Shown: piece by piece, positions 8,417 through 15,589 of the stretch | Layout: every line of letters starts with the position of its first letter | How positions within the stretch are numbered: the stretch's first letter is position 1 | NCBI RefSeq assembly: GCF_937952055.1 | Contig: NZ_CALFYO010000018.1 | Location: forward strand, 1 to 64,000 | Length of the DNA: 64,000 nt | From: an uncultured Piscinibacter sp. | Lineage (GTDB): Bacteria; Pseudomonadota; Gammaproteobacteria; Burkholderiales; Burkholderiaceae_C | Direction of reading: 5' to 3' | Program-made: the position numbers and the translations under genes | Notes under the pieces: model-generated | Database searches by the model: none | Seen by the model: only the letters and a program-made list of their open reading frames with translations | Told to the model about the DNA's origin: nothing

Positions 8417-8941
8417 TCAGCGTTTCGGCGGCGGTTTCCAGTGCACCAACTGCGTCCCGCAGGCGGCGTCGTGCCAGAACTGCCGCTGCGGATGAAGCAG
8501 CGCGAGCATGGCATAGCCGACCACGCCGGTGAGCAGCACGATGGTGATGGCAGCGCCGCTCTTCAGGTCACCCATCCACAGAGCGAGCAGGGCAGGCACG
8601 AACCACAACCAGCTCAGCAGGTAGCGCAGCAGCGCGCGCGCCTCGGTGACGGGCTGGCCACGTCGATCGACGAGCCGAATGTGCCAGGCTTTCATCGCCA
8701 CCGTCTGGCCGCCGTGCGACCAGAACCATACGAAATAGATGCCGAGGACGACAAACAGGAATGCCTGCAATCCGTGCCGACCGCTCAGGGCGTGGCGTTG
8801 CTGGGTCAGGCTGGAGAACAGGTAGCCCGCGATCATCACCACCCCGAACAGCAGCACGCCTTCGTAGAGGAAGCAGGCCATGCGCCGCCACAGGCCCGGT
8901 GCATGCAACTCGCCCGGGGGGTCCGATTCCGTTGCGCTCAC
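8417..8941 (-). CDS. RDD family membrane protein
   Basis: A 174-residue inner-membrane protein with an RDD domain: an early RRMACFLYEG segment with the first helix, then GQTVAMKAWHIRLVDRRGQPV, and further hydrophobic helices. The function of RDD proteins is mostly unknown; a few have been linked to ion transport. The GTG start (8941-8939) overlaps the TGA stop of the DUF3106 gene as GTGA, so the two are likely translationally coupled. The C-terminus reads RQFWHDAACGTQLVH, typical of the family. It belongs to the sigma factor/DUF3619/DUF3106 run; a role beside these genes is inferred only from position. Confidence 0.87.
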   Translation of the reverse strand: MSATESDPPGELHAPGLWRRMACFLYEGVLLFGVVMIAGYLFSSLTQQRHALSGRHGLQAFLFVVLGIYFVWFWSHGGQTVAMKAWHIRLVDRRGQPVTEARALLRYLLSWLWFVPALLALWMGDLKSGAAITIVLLTGVVGYAMLALLHPQRQFWHDAACGTQLVHWKPPPKR

Positions 8942-9741
8942 CGCCGGCTTGCCGGCGACGAGGGCGGCGTGATTGCGGCCGCGCCCTGCGCGCCCCGCTG
9001 CGGCAACAGCGTCTGCTTGTCCACGAAGCCGGGCGTCGCCGCAATCTTCGGCAGGCCGGGCTGCTGGTGCGTCGGCGGTGCGGGCCGCTTCGAGATCAGG
9101 GACGTGGTGGCGCCGGGTGCGCCCTGAACCACCGACGGCCCGATGGGCCTGGGTGATCCGGCGTAGGATGGATTCGGCACGATGTTGGACTTGGACTGCA
9201 CGGCGTCGCGCGACGATGGCGGCGGGCGCCGGGAACTCTCGGCACTGCGGGCGGCCGGTGCTGCTCCGGGGGCGGCGCGCGCCGCCAGTCGGCTGCGCTG
9301 CTCGGGCGTCAACGCCTGGTAGGCCTTCCATCGTGCCTGACGTTCCTCGGCCGTCAACTGGCGGGCAGACTGGAAGTTCATCCGGGCTTGACCACGCTGG
9401 CTGGGTGACATCTTCACCCACTCGGCCATGCGCCCCGAGATGCGCTGCTGCTCGGCAGGCGGCAGGCTCGGGTAGCGCGCCACGATCTCCAGCCACTTCT
9501 GCTTGCCGGACGCGTCGATGCTCGACCACTCACGTTCGAGCGGCTTGAGCGCTGCACGCTGCGACGGCGAGAGATCCTGCCAACCGGGGCCACTTTCCGC
9601 GCCAGCCACGACGGGCACCCGTCCGGCCACCTTGTGTTGTGCCTGCGCGGCGCCTGCTGCCCACGCGCCGACGGCCGCGAAGACGCACAGGAGCAGCGCG
9701 CGAGGTACCGACCAAGTGCAATGATGGCGCAGAGGGCTCAC
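8938..9741 (-). CDS. DUF3106 domain exported protein
   Basis: A 267-residue protein with an N-terminal signal peptide (roughly residues 1-34, ending AAQAQ) and a helical DUF3106 region at about residues 50-150. That region repeats a short LSPSQR / LTAEERQ / LTPEQR motif resembling the LTxxQ motifs of periplasmic Spy/CpxP/ZraP-type proteins; this is a resemblance, not a demonstrated homology. The C-terminal 110 residues are rich in Pro, Ala and Ser and look disordered. The start is GTG 9741, 9 bp after the DUF3619 stop. It is the periplasmic member of the sigma-factor cluster and a plausible sensor or chaperone component. Confidence 0.83.
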   Translation of the reverse strand: MSPLRHHCTWSVPRALLLCVFAAVGAWAAGAAQAQHKVAGRVPVVAGAESGPGWQDLSPSQRAALKPLEREWSSIDASGKQKWLEIVARYPSLPPAEQQRISGRMAEWVKMSPSQRGQARMNFQSARQLTAEERQARWKAYQALTPEQRSRLAARAAPGAAPAARSAESSRRPPPSSRDAVQSKSNIVPNPSYAGSPRPIGPSVVQGAPGATTSLISKRPAPPTHQQPGLPKIAATPGFVDKQTLLPQRGAQGAAAITPPSSPASRR

Positions 9742-9750
9742 CGCCGACCC

Positions 9751-10188
9751 TCAGTCCCGAGGTGTCTTGAGGAACTCGACGAAGCCGGCGTCGTTGTAGG
9801 CGGCCGGTGGCAGGTCGTCTGCCAGCAGTTCCGCGTCGATCTGGGCCGCTGCCGAGATCTGCGCTTCGGTGTGCCACTGGCTGATCAACAGCAGGCCTCC
9901 CGCCAGGGCAATCAGCGGCAGCAGCGAGCCGAGCCGAACCCACCAGCCACCGTCGCCTCCCAGCAGCGCCGAGCCGGAAGCACTCACGGCGACGACCGGA
10001 CGTTCGTCGGCCGTGCGGACGGCCTGGGCTCGCGCGACGGCCTTCTCTCGCGCGAAACGCAACCGCTCAGCGATGTCGGCGTCGAGGGCTTCGGCACGCT
10101 CGCTCAGTCGGGCGGCGATCCGGAAGGCGACGCGGGCTTCCCGGGCCTCCTGGGCGGTCTGATAGACGCTGGTGTTCGAGTTCTTCAC
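9751..10188 (-). CDS. DUF3619 family single-pass membrane protein
   Basis: A 145-residue protein: about 80 N-terminal residues that are helical, charged and probably cytoplasmic, one membrane helix at about 84-104 (LGSLLPLIALAGGLLLI), and a short acidic tail outside. This resembles the topology of anti-sigma factors, and the gene directly follows a sigma factor with a GTGA overlap between the sigma stop and this GTG start (10188-10186). No known anti-sigma motif such as the zinc HxxxCxxC signature is present, so an anti-sigma role is inference from topology and coupling. The overlap and the family N-terminus (KNSNTSVYQ) decide the start. Confidence 0.8.
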   Translation of the reverse strand: MKNSNTSVYQTAQEAREARVAFRIAARLSERAEALDADIAERLRFAREKAVARAQAVRTADERPVVAVSASGSALLGGDGGWWVRLGSLLPLIALAGGLLLISQWHTEAQISAAAQIDAELLADDLPPAAYNDAGFVEFLKTPRD

Positions 10189-10751
10189 GGTGTAATTCCC
10201 TTTGCCTGCAGGGACTTGGCCAAGGCGTGCACTGCTCTGGAGCAATGTGTCTTGACGCTTCCCTCCGAACAACCCATCACCTGGGCGGTTTCGGCGACAT
10301 CGAGCTCCTCCCAGTAACGCAGCACGAATGCCTCTCGTTGACGGCCGGGCAACTGCTGGACTTCCTCTTCGATGAGCAGCAGGATCTGAGCCCGGGACAC
10401 CGAGTCGGCAGCGCTCTCCGTCCGGCTGGAGCCGTCGAGCGCCTCCAGGGTATCCAGGATGTTGAAGTCTGCGTCCTCATCGGCGCCCTCGAAATCCGAG
10501 AAATTCCGCACATAGGCGTTGCGCACCTTCTGGCGCCGAAACCAGTCCATCGTGGCGTTGGACAGGATGCGCTGGAAGAGCAGGGGCAGTTCGGCGGCCG
10601 GCCGGTCGATGTACTTTTCCGCCAGGCGGATCATCGAGTCCTGGACGATGTCGAGCGCGGCATCGTCATCCCGAACGGCATAGGCGACGCGCTTGAAGGC
10701 GCGCTTCTCTGCGCTCTTGAGGAAGTCGGCGAGTTCGGTGTCGGATGCCAA
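10185..10751 (-). CDS. Sigma-70 family (ECF-type) RNA polymerase sigma factor
   Basis: Directs RNA polymerase to a specific promoter set. The sequence has a region 2 core (ALDIVQDSMIRLAEKY, then LFQRILSNATMDWFRRQK) and a region 4 helix-turn-helix (LPGRQREAFVLRYWEELDVAETAQ, in two parts, then EGSVKTHCSRA). The 188-residue form starts at TTG 10751, where the family usually begins (ASDTELADFLKSAEKRAF), with GAGG about 10 bases upstream; an in-frame ATG at 10853 would add 34 residues without family similarity. It leads the minus-strand run and is coupled to DUF3619 by overlapping stop and start. Its target promoters are unknown. Confidence 0.87.
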   Translation of the reverse strand: MASDTELADFLKSAEKRAFKRVAYAVRDDDAALDIVQDSMIRLAEKYIDRPAAELPLLFQRILSNATMDWFRRQKVRNAYVRNFSDFEGADEDADFNILDTLEALDGSSRTESAADSVSRAQILLLIEEEVQQLPGRQREAFVLRYWEELDVAETAQVMGCSEGSVKTHCSRAVHALAKSLQAKGITP

Positions 10752-10850
10752 GGGCAGGCGCCTCGATGGGGGGCCCGAAGGGACGCGCGGGATTATGTCA
10801 TCGCACCCATTTGCCACGGCTGGCGCGCGGGCCGGTGTGCAAACAGATGT

Positions 10851-10914
10851 CATAATGCTGCTTTGCACAACAGCTGGGTCATGAGCTGGACGTCCGACCC
10901 GGACGCCTCGTTTT
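10851..10914 (+). promoter_or_regulatory. Candidate ilvI promoter and leader hairpin
   Basis: An extended -10-like TGTCATAAT (hexamer CATAAT 10851-10856) is followed about 35 bases later by a perfect 6-bp hairpin (10891-10896 with 10900-10905, loop ACC), and then after CCTCG a TTTT run (10911-10914). A nine-residue open frame beginning at 10855 (MLLCTTAGS) precedes the hairpin and contains two leucine codons. This could be a small attenuator for branched-chain synthesis, but the hairpin is short and spaced from the T run. Confidence 0.35.
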
Positions 10915-11003
10915 CCTGACCGCGCAGGTACCACACCCGTCTCACGAGGATGCGGAGAGGTGCACCGATGGTTTTTCGTCAGAGAAATTCACAGAGGTTC
11001 TAC

Positions 11004-12779
11004 ATGGACATGTCTGCCGCGGATATCAAGCGTGCCGCTTCGGCACAACCGCAAACTCCCCCCCACGCCGACCCGAACGGATCGGAAATCTTGGTCCGCA
11101 GTCTGCAGGCCGAGGGCGTCAAGTTCCTCTGGGGCTACCCCGGCGGAGCGGTGCTCTACATCTACGACGCGCTGTACAAGCAGAACACCATCGAGCACGT
11201 ACTGGTGCGCCACGAGCAGGCGGCCATCCACGCGGCCGATGGCTACGCGCGCGCCACCGGGGAAGTCGGCGTGGCTCTCGTCACCTCGGGACCGGGCGTC
11301 ACCAATGCCGTCACCGGCATCGCGACGGCCTACATGGACTCGATCCCGATGGTCATCATCACCGGGCAGGTCCCCACGCCGGCGATCGGCCTCGACGCCT
11401 TCCAGGAGTGCGACACCGTCGGTATCACCCGCCCGATCGTCAAGCACAACTTCCTGGTCAAGGACGTGCGCGACTTGGCGACGACGCTGAAGAAGGCCTT
11501 CCACATCGCCCGCACTGGCCGGCCTGGACCCGTGGTGGTCGACATCCCGAAGGACGTGTCGCTGAAGACCACGCCGTTCCACTATCCGCAGACGGTGGAG
11601 ATGCGCTCGTACAACCCGGTGCGCAAGGGTCACGGGGGGCAGATCCGCAAGGCGGTGCAACTGCTGCTGACGGCCAAGCGGCCCTACATCTACACCGGCG
11701 GGGGCGTGATCCTGGGCAATGCCTCGGCGGAACTGCGCGAGCTGGTCGATTTGCTCGGCTACCCGTGCACCAACACACTGATGGGCCTGGGCGCCTTCCC
11801 GGCCGGTGACCCGAAGTTCCTCGGCATGCTGGGCATGCACGGCACCTATGAAGCCAACATGACGATGCAGAACTGCGACGTCCTGCTGGCCGTGGGCGCG
11901 CGCTTCGACGACCGTGTCATCGGTAATCCGGCGCACTTCGCGACGGTGCAGCGCAAGATCGTGCACATCGACATCGACCCGTCGTCGATCTCCAAGCGCG
12001 TCAAGGTCGACATTCCGATCGTCGGCGACGTCAAGGATGTGCTGCAGGAACTGATCGCCCAGATCAAGGAGGCGCAGGCCAAGCCCGACGTGCAGACGCT
12101 GTCGGCCTGGTGGGGTCAGATCAACGAGTGGCGCAAGCGCGAGTGCCTCAAGTACAAGAACAGCAGCGAGGTCATCAAGCCGCAGTACGTGGTCGACAAG
12201 CTCTGGGAGCTGACCAAGGACAGCGACTGCTACATCACATCGGACGTCGGCCAGCACCAGATGTGGGCGGCACAGTACTACCGCTTCGACGAGCCGCGAC
12301 GCTGGATCAACTCCGGGGGCCTGGGCACGATGGGTGTGGGACTGCCCTACGCGATGGGCATCAAGCTGGCCAAGCCGGAATCGGACGTGTTCTGCATCAC
12401 CGGCGAGGGCTCGATCCAGATGTGCATCCAGGAGCTCTCGACCTGCTCGCAGTACAAGACGCCGGTCAAGATCATCTCGCTGAACAACCGCTACTTGGGC
12501 ATGGTGCGACAGTGGCAGGAACTGGATTACCAGGGCCGCTACTCGCACAGCTACATGGATGCGCTGCCTGACTTCGTCAAGCTCGCCGAGGCGTATGGCC
12601 ACGTGGGGCTGAAGATCGAGAAGCCGGGCGACGTCGAGCCGGCGCTGCGCGAGGCCATCCGGTTGAAGGACCGCACGGTGTTCCTCGACGTGCGCACCGA
12701 CCCGACCGAGAACGTCTGGCCGATGGTCAAGGCGGGCAAGGGCATCACGGAGATGCTGCTGGGCTCCGAGGACCTGTGA
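11004..12779 (+). CDS. ilvI: Acetolactate synthase large (catalytic) subunit
   Basis: Thiamine-diphosphate enzyme that condenses two pyruvates to acetolactate, or pyruvate and 2-oxobutyrate to acetohydroxybutyrate; first common step of valine, leucine and isoleucine synthesis. The 591-residue protein shows the PYR-domain catalytic Glu (VRHEQAAIHAADGYARATG) and the PP-domain thiamine motif as ITGEGSIQMCIQEL, with GEG in place of the more common GDG. ATG 11004 (AGAGG six bases upstream) gives the usual N-terminus; an in-frame ATG at 10968 also has a good GGAGAGG site and would add 12 residues. It is the first of ilvI-ilvN-ilvC. Confidence 0.96.
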   Translation: MDMSAADIKRAASAQPQTPPHADPNGSEILVRSLQAEGVKFLWGYPGGAVLYIYDALYKQNTIEHVLVRHEQAAIHAADGYARATGEVGVALVTSGPGVTNAVTGIATAYMDSIPMVIITGQVPTPAIGLDAFQECDTVGITRPIVKHNFLVKDVRDLATTLKKAFHIARTGRPGPVVVDIPKDVSLKTTPFHYPQTVEMRSYNPVRKGHGGQIRKAVQLLLTAKRPYIYTGGGVILGNASAELRELVDLLGYPCTNTLMGLGAFPAGDPKFLGMLGMHGTYEANMTMQNCDVLLAVGARFDDRVIGNPAHFATVQRKIVHIDIDPSSISKRVKVDIPIVGDVKDVLQELIAQIKEAQAKPDVQTLSAWWGQINEWRKRECLKYKNSSEVIKPQYVVDKLWELTKDSDCYITSDVGQHQMWAAQYYRFDEPRRWINSGGLGTMGVGLPYAMGIKLAKPESDVFCITGEGSIQMCIQELSTCSQYKTPVKIISLNNRYLGMVRQWQELDYQGRYSHSYMDALPDFVKLAEAYGHVGLKIEKPGDVEPALREAIRLKDRTVFLDVRTDPTENVWPMVKAGKGITEMLLGSEDL

Positions 12780-12937
12780 TCCGCGAAACGCCGACGAGGG
12801 TGCGCGTCTGACCGGGCGTGCGCCAGGAGCCGGCGGGACGTGGCGAACGCCTCGGATCGATCGTTCCTGTCAATGAAGAGCGTGGCCAAGGGCCGTCGGT
12901 TACCGCCGCCGGTCTGAAGAGCGCGCTGAACACCACC

Positions 12938-13429
12938 ATGAAACACATCATCGCTTTGCTGCTCGAGAACGAGCCTGGCGCGCTCTCGCGCGTGGTCGCC
13001 TTGTTCTCCGCCCGCGGCTACAACATCGAAAGCCTCACGGTGGCGCCGACGGAAGATCCGTCGCTGTCGCGCATGACCATCGTCACCACCGGCTCGGACG
13101 AGGTGATCGAGCAGATCACCAAGCACTTGAACCGGCTGATCGAGGTCGTCAAGGTCGTCGACCTGACCGAAGGCGCCTACACCGAACGCGAGCTCATGCT
13201 CATCAAGGTGCGCGCCGTCGGCAAGGAGCGGGAGGAGATGAAGCGCATGGCCGACATCTTCCGCGGCCGCATCATCGACGTGACCGAGAAGAGCTACACC
13301 ATCGAACTCACCGGCGACGCGAGCAAGCTCGATGCTTTCATCGAGGCCATCGACCGTGCCGCCATCCTCGAAACCGTGCGTACCGGCACCAGCGGGATCG
13401 GTCGCGGCGAGCGCATCCTGCGCGTCTGA
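12938..13429 (+). CDS. ilvN: Acetolactate synthase small (regulatory) subunit
   Basis: Regulatory partner of IlvI that binds valine for feedback inhibition and raises catalytic activity. The 163-residue product has an N-terminal ACT domain (MKHIIALLLENEPGALSRV, then SARGYNIESLTVAPTEDPSLSRM in two parts) and a C-terminal IlvH-like domain ending in GIGRGERILRV. ATG 12938 is the canonical start. The 158-bp spacer after ilvI holds no recognisable terminator, so the two subunits are probably on one message. Symbol could equally be ilvH. Confidence 0.96.
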   Translation: MKHIIALLLENEPGALSRVVALFSARGYNIESLTVAPTEDPSLSRMTIVTTGSDEVIEQITKHLNRLIEVVKVVDLTEGAYTERELMLIKVRAVGKEREEMKRMADIFRGRIIDVTEKSYTIELTGDASKLDAFIEAIDRAAILETVRTGTSGIGRGERILRV

Positions 13430-13469
13430 ATCCCGCCCTCACTGAACGAAAGAACTGAAGGAGAACAGC

Positions 13470-14486
13470 ATGAAGGTCTATTACGACAAGGACGCGGATC
13501 TGAGCCTGGTGAAGGGCAAGAACGTCACGATCATCGGGTACGGCTCGCAGGGCCATGCGCACGCCCAGAACCTCAACGACAGCGGTGTGAAGGTCACTGT
13601 CGGCCTGCGCAAGGGTGGGGCGTCCTGGTCCAAGGCCGAGAAGGCGGGGCTGAAGGTCGCCGAGGTATCGGAAGCGGTGAAGACCGCAGACGTGGTGATG
13701 ATCCTGCTGCCCGACGAGCAGATTGCCACCGTCTACAAGAACGACGTCGAGCCGTTCATCAAGCAGGGAGCGTCGCTCGCCTTCGCGCACGGCTTCAACG
13801 TGCACTATGGGCAGGTCGTGCCGCGCGCCGACCTCGACGTCTGGATGGTTGCGCCGAAGGCCCCGGGCCACACTGTTCGCTCGACCTACACACAAGGCGG
13901 CGGCGTGCCGCACCTGATCGCCGTCTACGCCGACAAGTCGGGCAAGGCGCGCGACCTGGCGCTGTCGTATGCCGTGGCCAACGGCGGTGGCAAGGCGGGC
14001 ATCATCGAGACCAACTTCCGCGAGGAGACCGAAACCGACCTGTTCGGCGAACAAGCCGTGCTGTGCGGCGGCACTGTCGAACTGATCAAGGCGGGCTATG
14101 AGACGCTGGTCGAGGCCGGTTATGCACCCGAGATGGCCTACTTCGAGTGCCTGCATGAACTGAAGCTGATCGTCGACCTGATCTACGAAGGCGGCATCGC
14201 GAACATGAACTACTCGATCTCGAACAACGCGGAGTACGGCGAGTACGTGACGGGGCCGAAAATCGTCACCGAGGAGACGAAGAAGGCAATGCAGCAGGTG
14301 CTGAAGGACATCCAGACCGGCGAGTACGCTAAGAGCTTCATCCTCGAGAACCGCGCCGGCGCACCGACGCTGCAGTCGCGCCGTCGCCTCACTGCCGAGC
14401 ACTCGATCGAGCAGGTCGGCGAGAAGCTGCGTGCGATGATGCCGTGGATCAAGAAGAACCGCCTGGTCGATCAGTCACGCAACTGA
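13470..14486 (+). CDS. ilvC: Ketol-acid reductoisomerase, class I
   Basis: Isomerises and reduces acetolactate or acetohydroxybutyrate to dihydroxy acids using NADPH and Mg; second shared step after acetolactate synthase. The 338-residue length is that of the short class I form. Visible motifs are the nucleotide-binding GYGSQGHAHAQNL at about residues 24-36, the acidic metal ligands in EETETDLFGEQAVLCGG, and the C-terminal ECLHELKLIVDL region. A clear ribosome site GAAGGAG precedes ATG 13470, 40 bp behind ilvN. Confidence 0.98.
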   Translation: MKVYYDKDADLSLVKGKNVTIIGYGSQGHAHAQNLNDSGVKVTVGLRKGGASWSKAEKAGLKVAEVSEAVKTADVVMILLPDEQIATVYKNDVEPFIKQGASLAFAHGFNVHYGQVVPRADLDVWMVAPKAPGHTVRSTYTQGGGVPHLIAVYADKSGKARDLALSYAVANGGGKAGIIETNFREETETDLFGEQAVLCGGTVELIKAGYETLVEAGYAPEMAYFECLHELKLIVDLIYEGGIANMNYSISNNAEYGEYVTGPKIVTEETKKAMQQVLKDIQTGEYAKSFILENRAGAPTLQSRRRLTAEHSIEQVGEKLRAMMPWIKKNRLVDQSRN

Positions 14487-14573
14487 GCGCGCACTGATTC
14501 CGATCAGTTCCTGCGGGAGGCGTGCGGGCGTTCGCACGGCCCTTCTCATGTCCGCTGGGGTATCCTCGCGGCC

Positions 14574-15398
14574 ATGAGCGACACACCCGACCTGGCTGGC
14601 GACGACGCGGAGCCCCCGCCGCGTCCTCGCCGCAAGGGCATCTACATCCTGCCGAACCTCTTCACGCTGGCGGCGCTGTTCGGGGGCTTCTATGCCATCG
14701 TGATGGCGATGAACCAGCGTTTCGAGAACGCGGCCATCGGCGTGTTCTGTGCGATGGTCCTCGACAGTCTCGACGGTCGGGTGGCTCGCATGACGAACAC
14801 GCAGAGCGCTTTCGGCGAGCAGATGGACAGCCTGTCGGACATGGTGTCCTTCGGCGCCGCGCCTGCGCTGATCGTCTACGAGTGGGCGCTCAAGGGGATG
14901 GGCAAGCTGGGCTGGATCGCAGCCTTTGTCTACTGTGCGGCCGCTGCGCTGCGCCTGGCGCGCTTCAACGTCAACACCGGGGTGGTCGACAAGCGCTTCT
15001 TCCAGGGGCTGCCCAGCCCCGCCGCGGCAGCCCTGGTGATCGGTTTCATCTGGTTGATGGACGACAGCGGCTACAAGGGATTCCGGGAAGGACCGTGGCT
15101 CGGCTGGGTGGCGATGGGATTCACGCTGTTCGCCGGGCTGACGATGGTCACCAACGTCCCCTTCTACAGCTTCAAGGACGTGAGCTTCAAGCGCACCGTG
15201 CCGTTCATCGTGATCGTCGCCATCGCGCTCGCCTTCGCCCTGGTCGCCTACCACCCGCCCACCGTGCTGTTCGCGTTGTTCGTCGTTTACGGCCTGTCCG
15301 GCTACGCGATGTACGTGTATCGCAAGGCCAAGGGCAGGCCGGTCAGCGTGATCGCCACCTCGACCGACGAGCCGGACGAGCAGGGTCTGCATCAATGA
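14574..15398 (+). CDS. pssA: CDP-diacylglycerol-serine O-phosphatidyltransferase
   Basis: Membrane enzyme that makes phosphatidylserine, the precursor of phosphatidylethanolamine. The 274-residue protein contains the CDP-alcohol phosphotransferase signature spread over residues 64-89 (D..DG..AR then G...D...D, seen as DSLDGRVAR and FGEQMDSLSD) and around eight membrane helices. Its cytosolic N-terminus is Pro/Arg-rich. It lies between ilvC and leuA, an order common in this lineage. A decarboxylase partner (psd) is not in the window. The stop codon overlaps the start of a small leader frame for leuA. Confidence 0.95.
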   Translation: MSDTPDLAGDDAEPPPRPRRKGIYILPNLFTLAALFGGFYAIVMAMNQRFENAAIGVFCAMVLDSLDGRVARMTNTQSAFGEQMDSLSDMVSFGAAPALIVYEWALKGMGKLGWIAAFVYCAAAALRLARFNVNTGVVDKRFFQGLPSPAAAALVIGFIWLMDDSGYKGFREGPWLGWVAMGFTLFAGLTMVTNVPFYSFKDVSFKRTVPFIVIVAIALAFALVAYHPPTVLFALFVVYGLSGYAMYVYRKAKGRPVSVIATSTDEPDEQGLHQ

Positions 15399-15478
15399 AC
15401 GGCCTGTGCTACATTGCGCGCATGACGTTCGGTCCTGCGTTCACGCTAGCGCCTCTAGGAGTTTCACGGGCTCGCTGA
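15395..15478 (+). CDS. Possible leuA leader peptide (27 residues)
   Basis: A short frame starting ATGA on the pssA stop and ending 28 bp before the terminator-like hairpin ahead of leuA. It contains two CTA leucine codons (15446-15448 and 15455-15457), a codon that is rare in this GC-rich sequence, which is the kind of signal expected in a leucine-sensing leader. A second in-frame ATG is at 15422. Neither start has a good ribosome site, so translation is uncertain. Confidence 0.35.
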   Translation: MNGLCYIARMTFGPAFTLAPLGVSRAR

Positions 15479-15505
15479 TCGTCCACGTCCCTCCGTTTCC
15501 GATCC

Positions 15506-15544
15506 AACGGCCCGTATGCAACCCGCAGCGGGCCGTTTGTCTTT
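15506..15544 (+). terminator. Intrinsic terminator between pssA and leuA, possibly a leuA attenuator
   Basis: A perfect 9-bp stem AACGGCCCG/CGGGCCGTT (15506-15514 with 15529-15537), a 14-nt loop, and a T-rich tail. An alternative pairing exists: ACGGGC at 15466-15471, in the last codons of the possible leader peptide, can pair with GCCCGT at 15510-15515 and break the terminator stem. It may simply end the ilv-pssA message, or it may act as an attenuator. Confidence 0.7.
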
Positions 15545-15589
15545 CTGATTCGATGCGCGGGTTGCCCAACGTTCACCAACGAGGCACCG

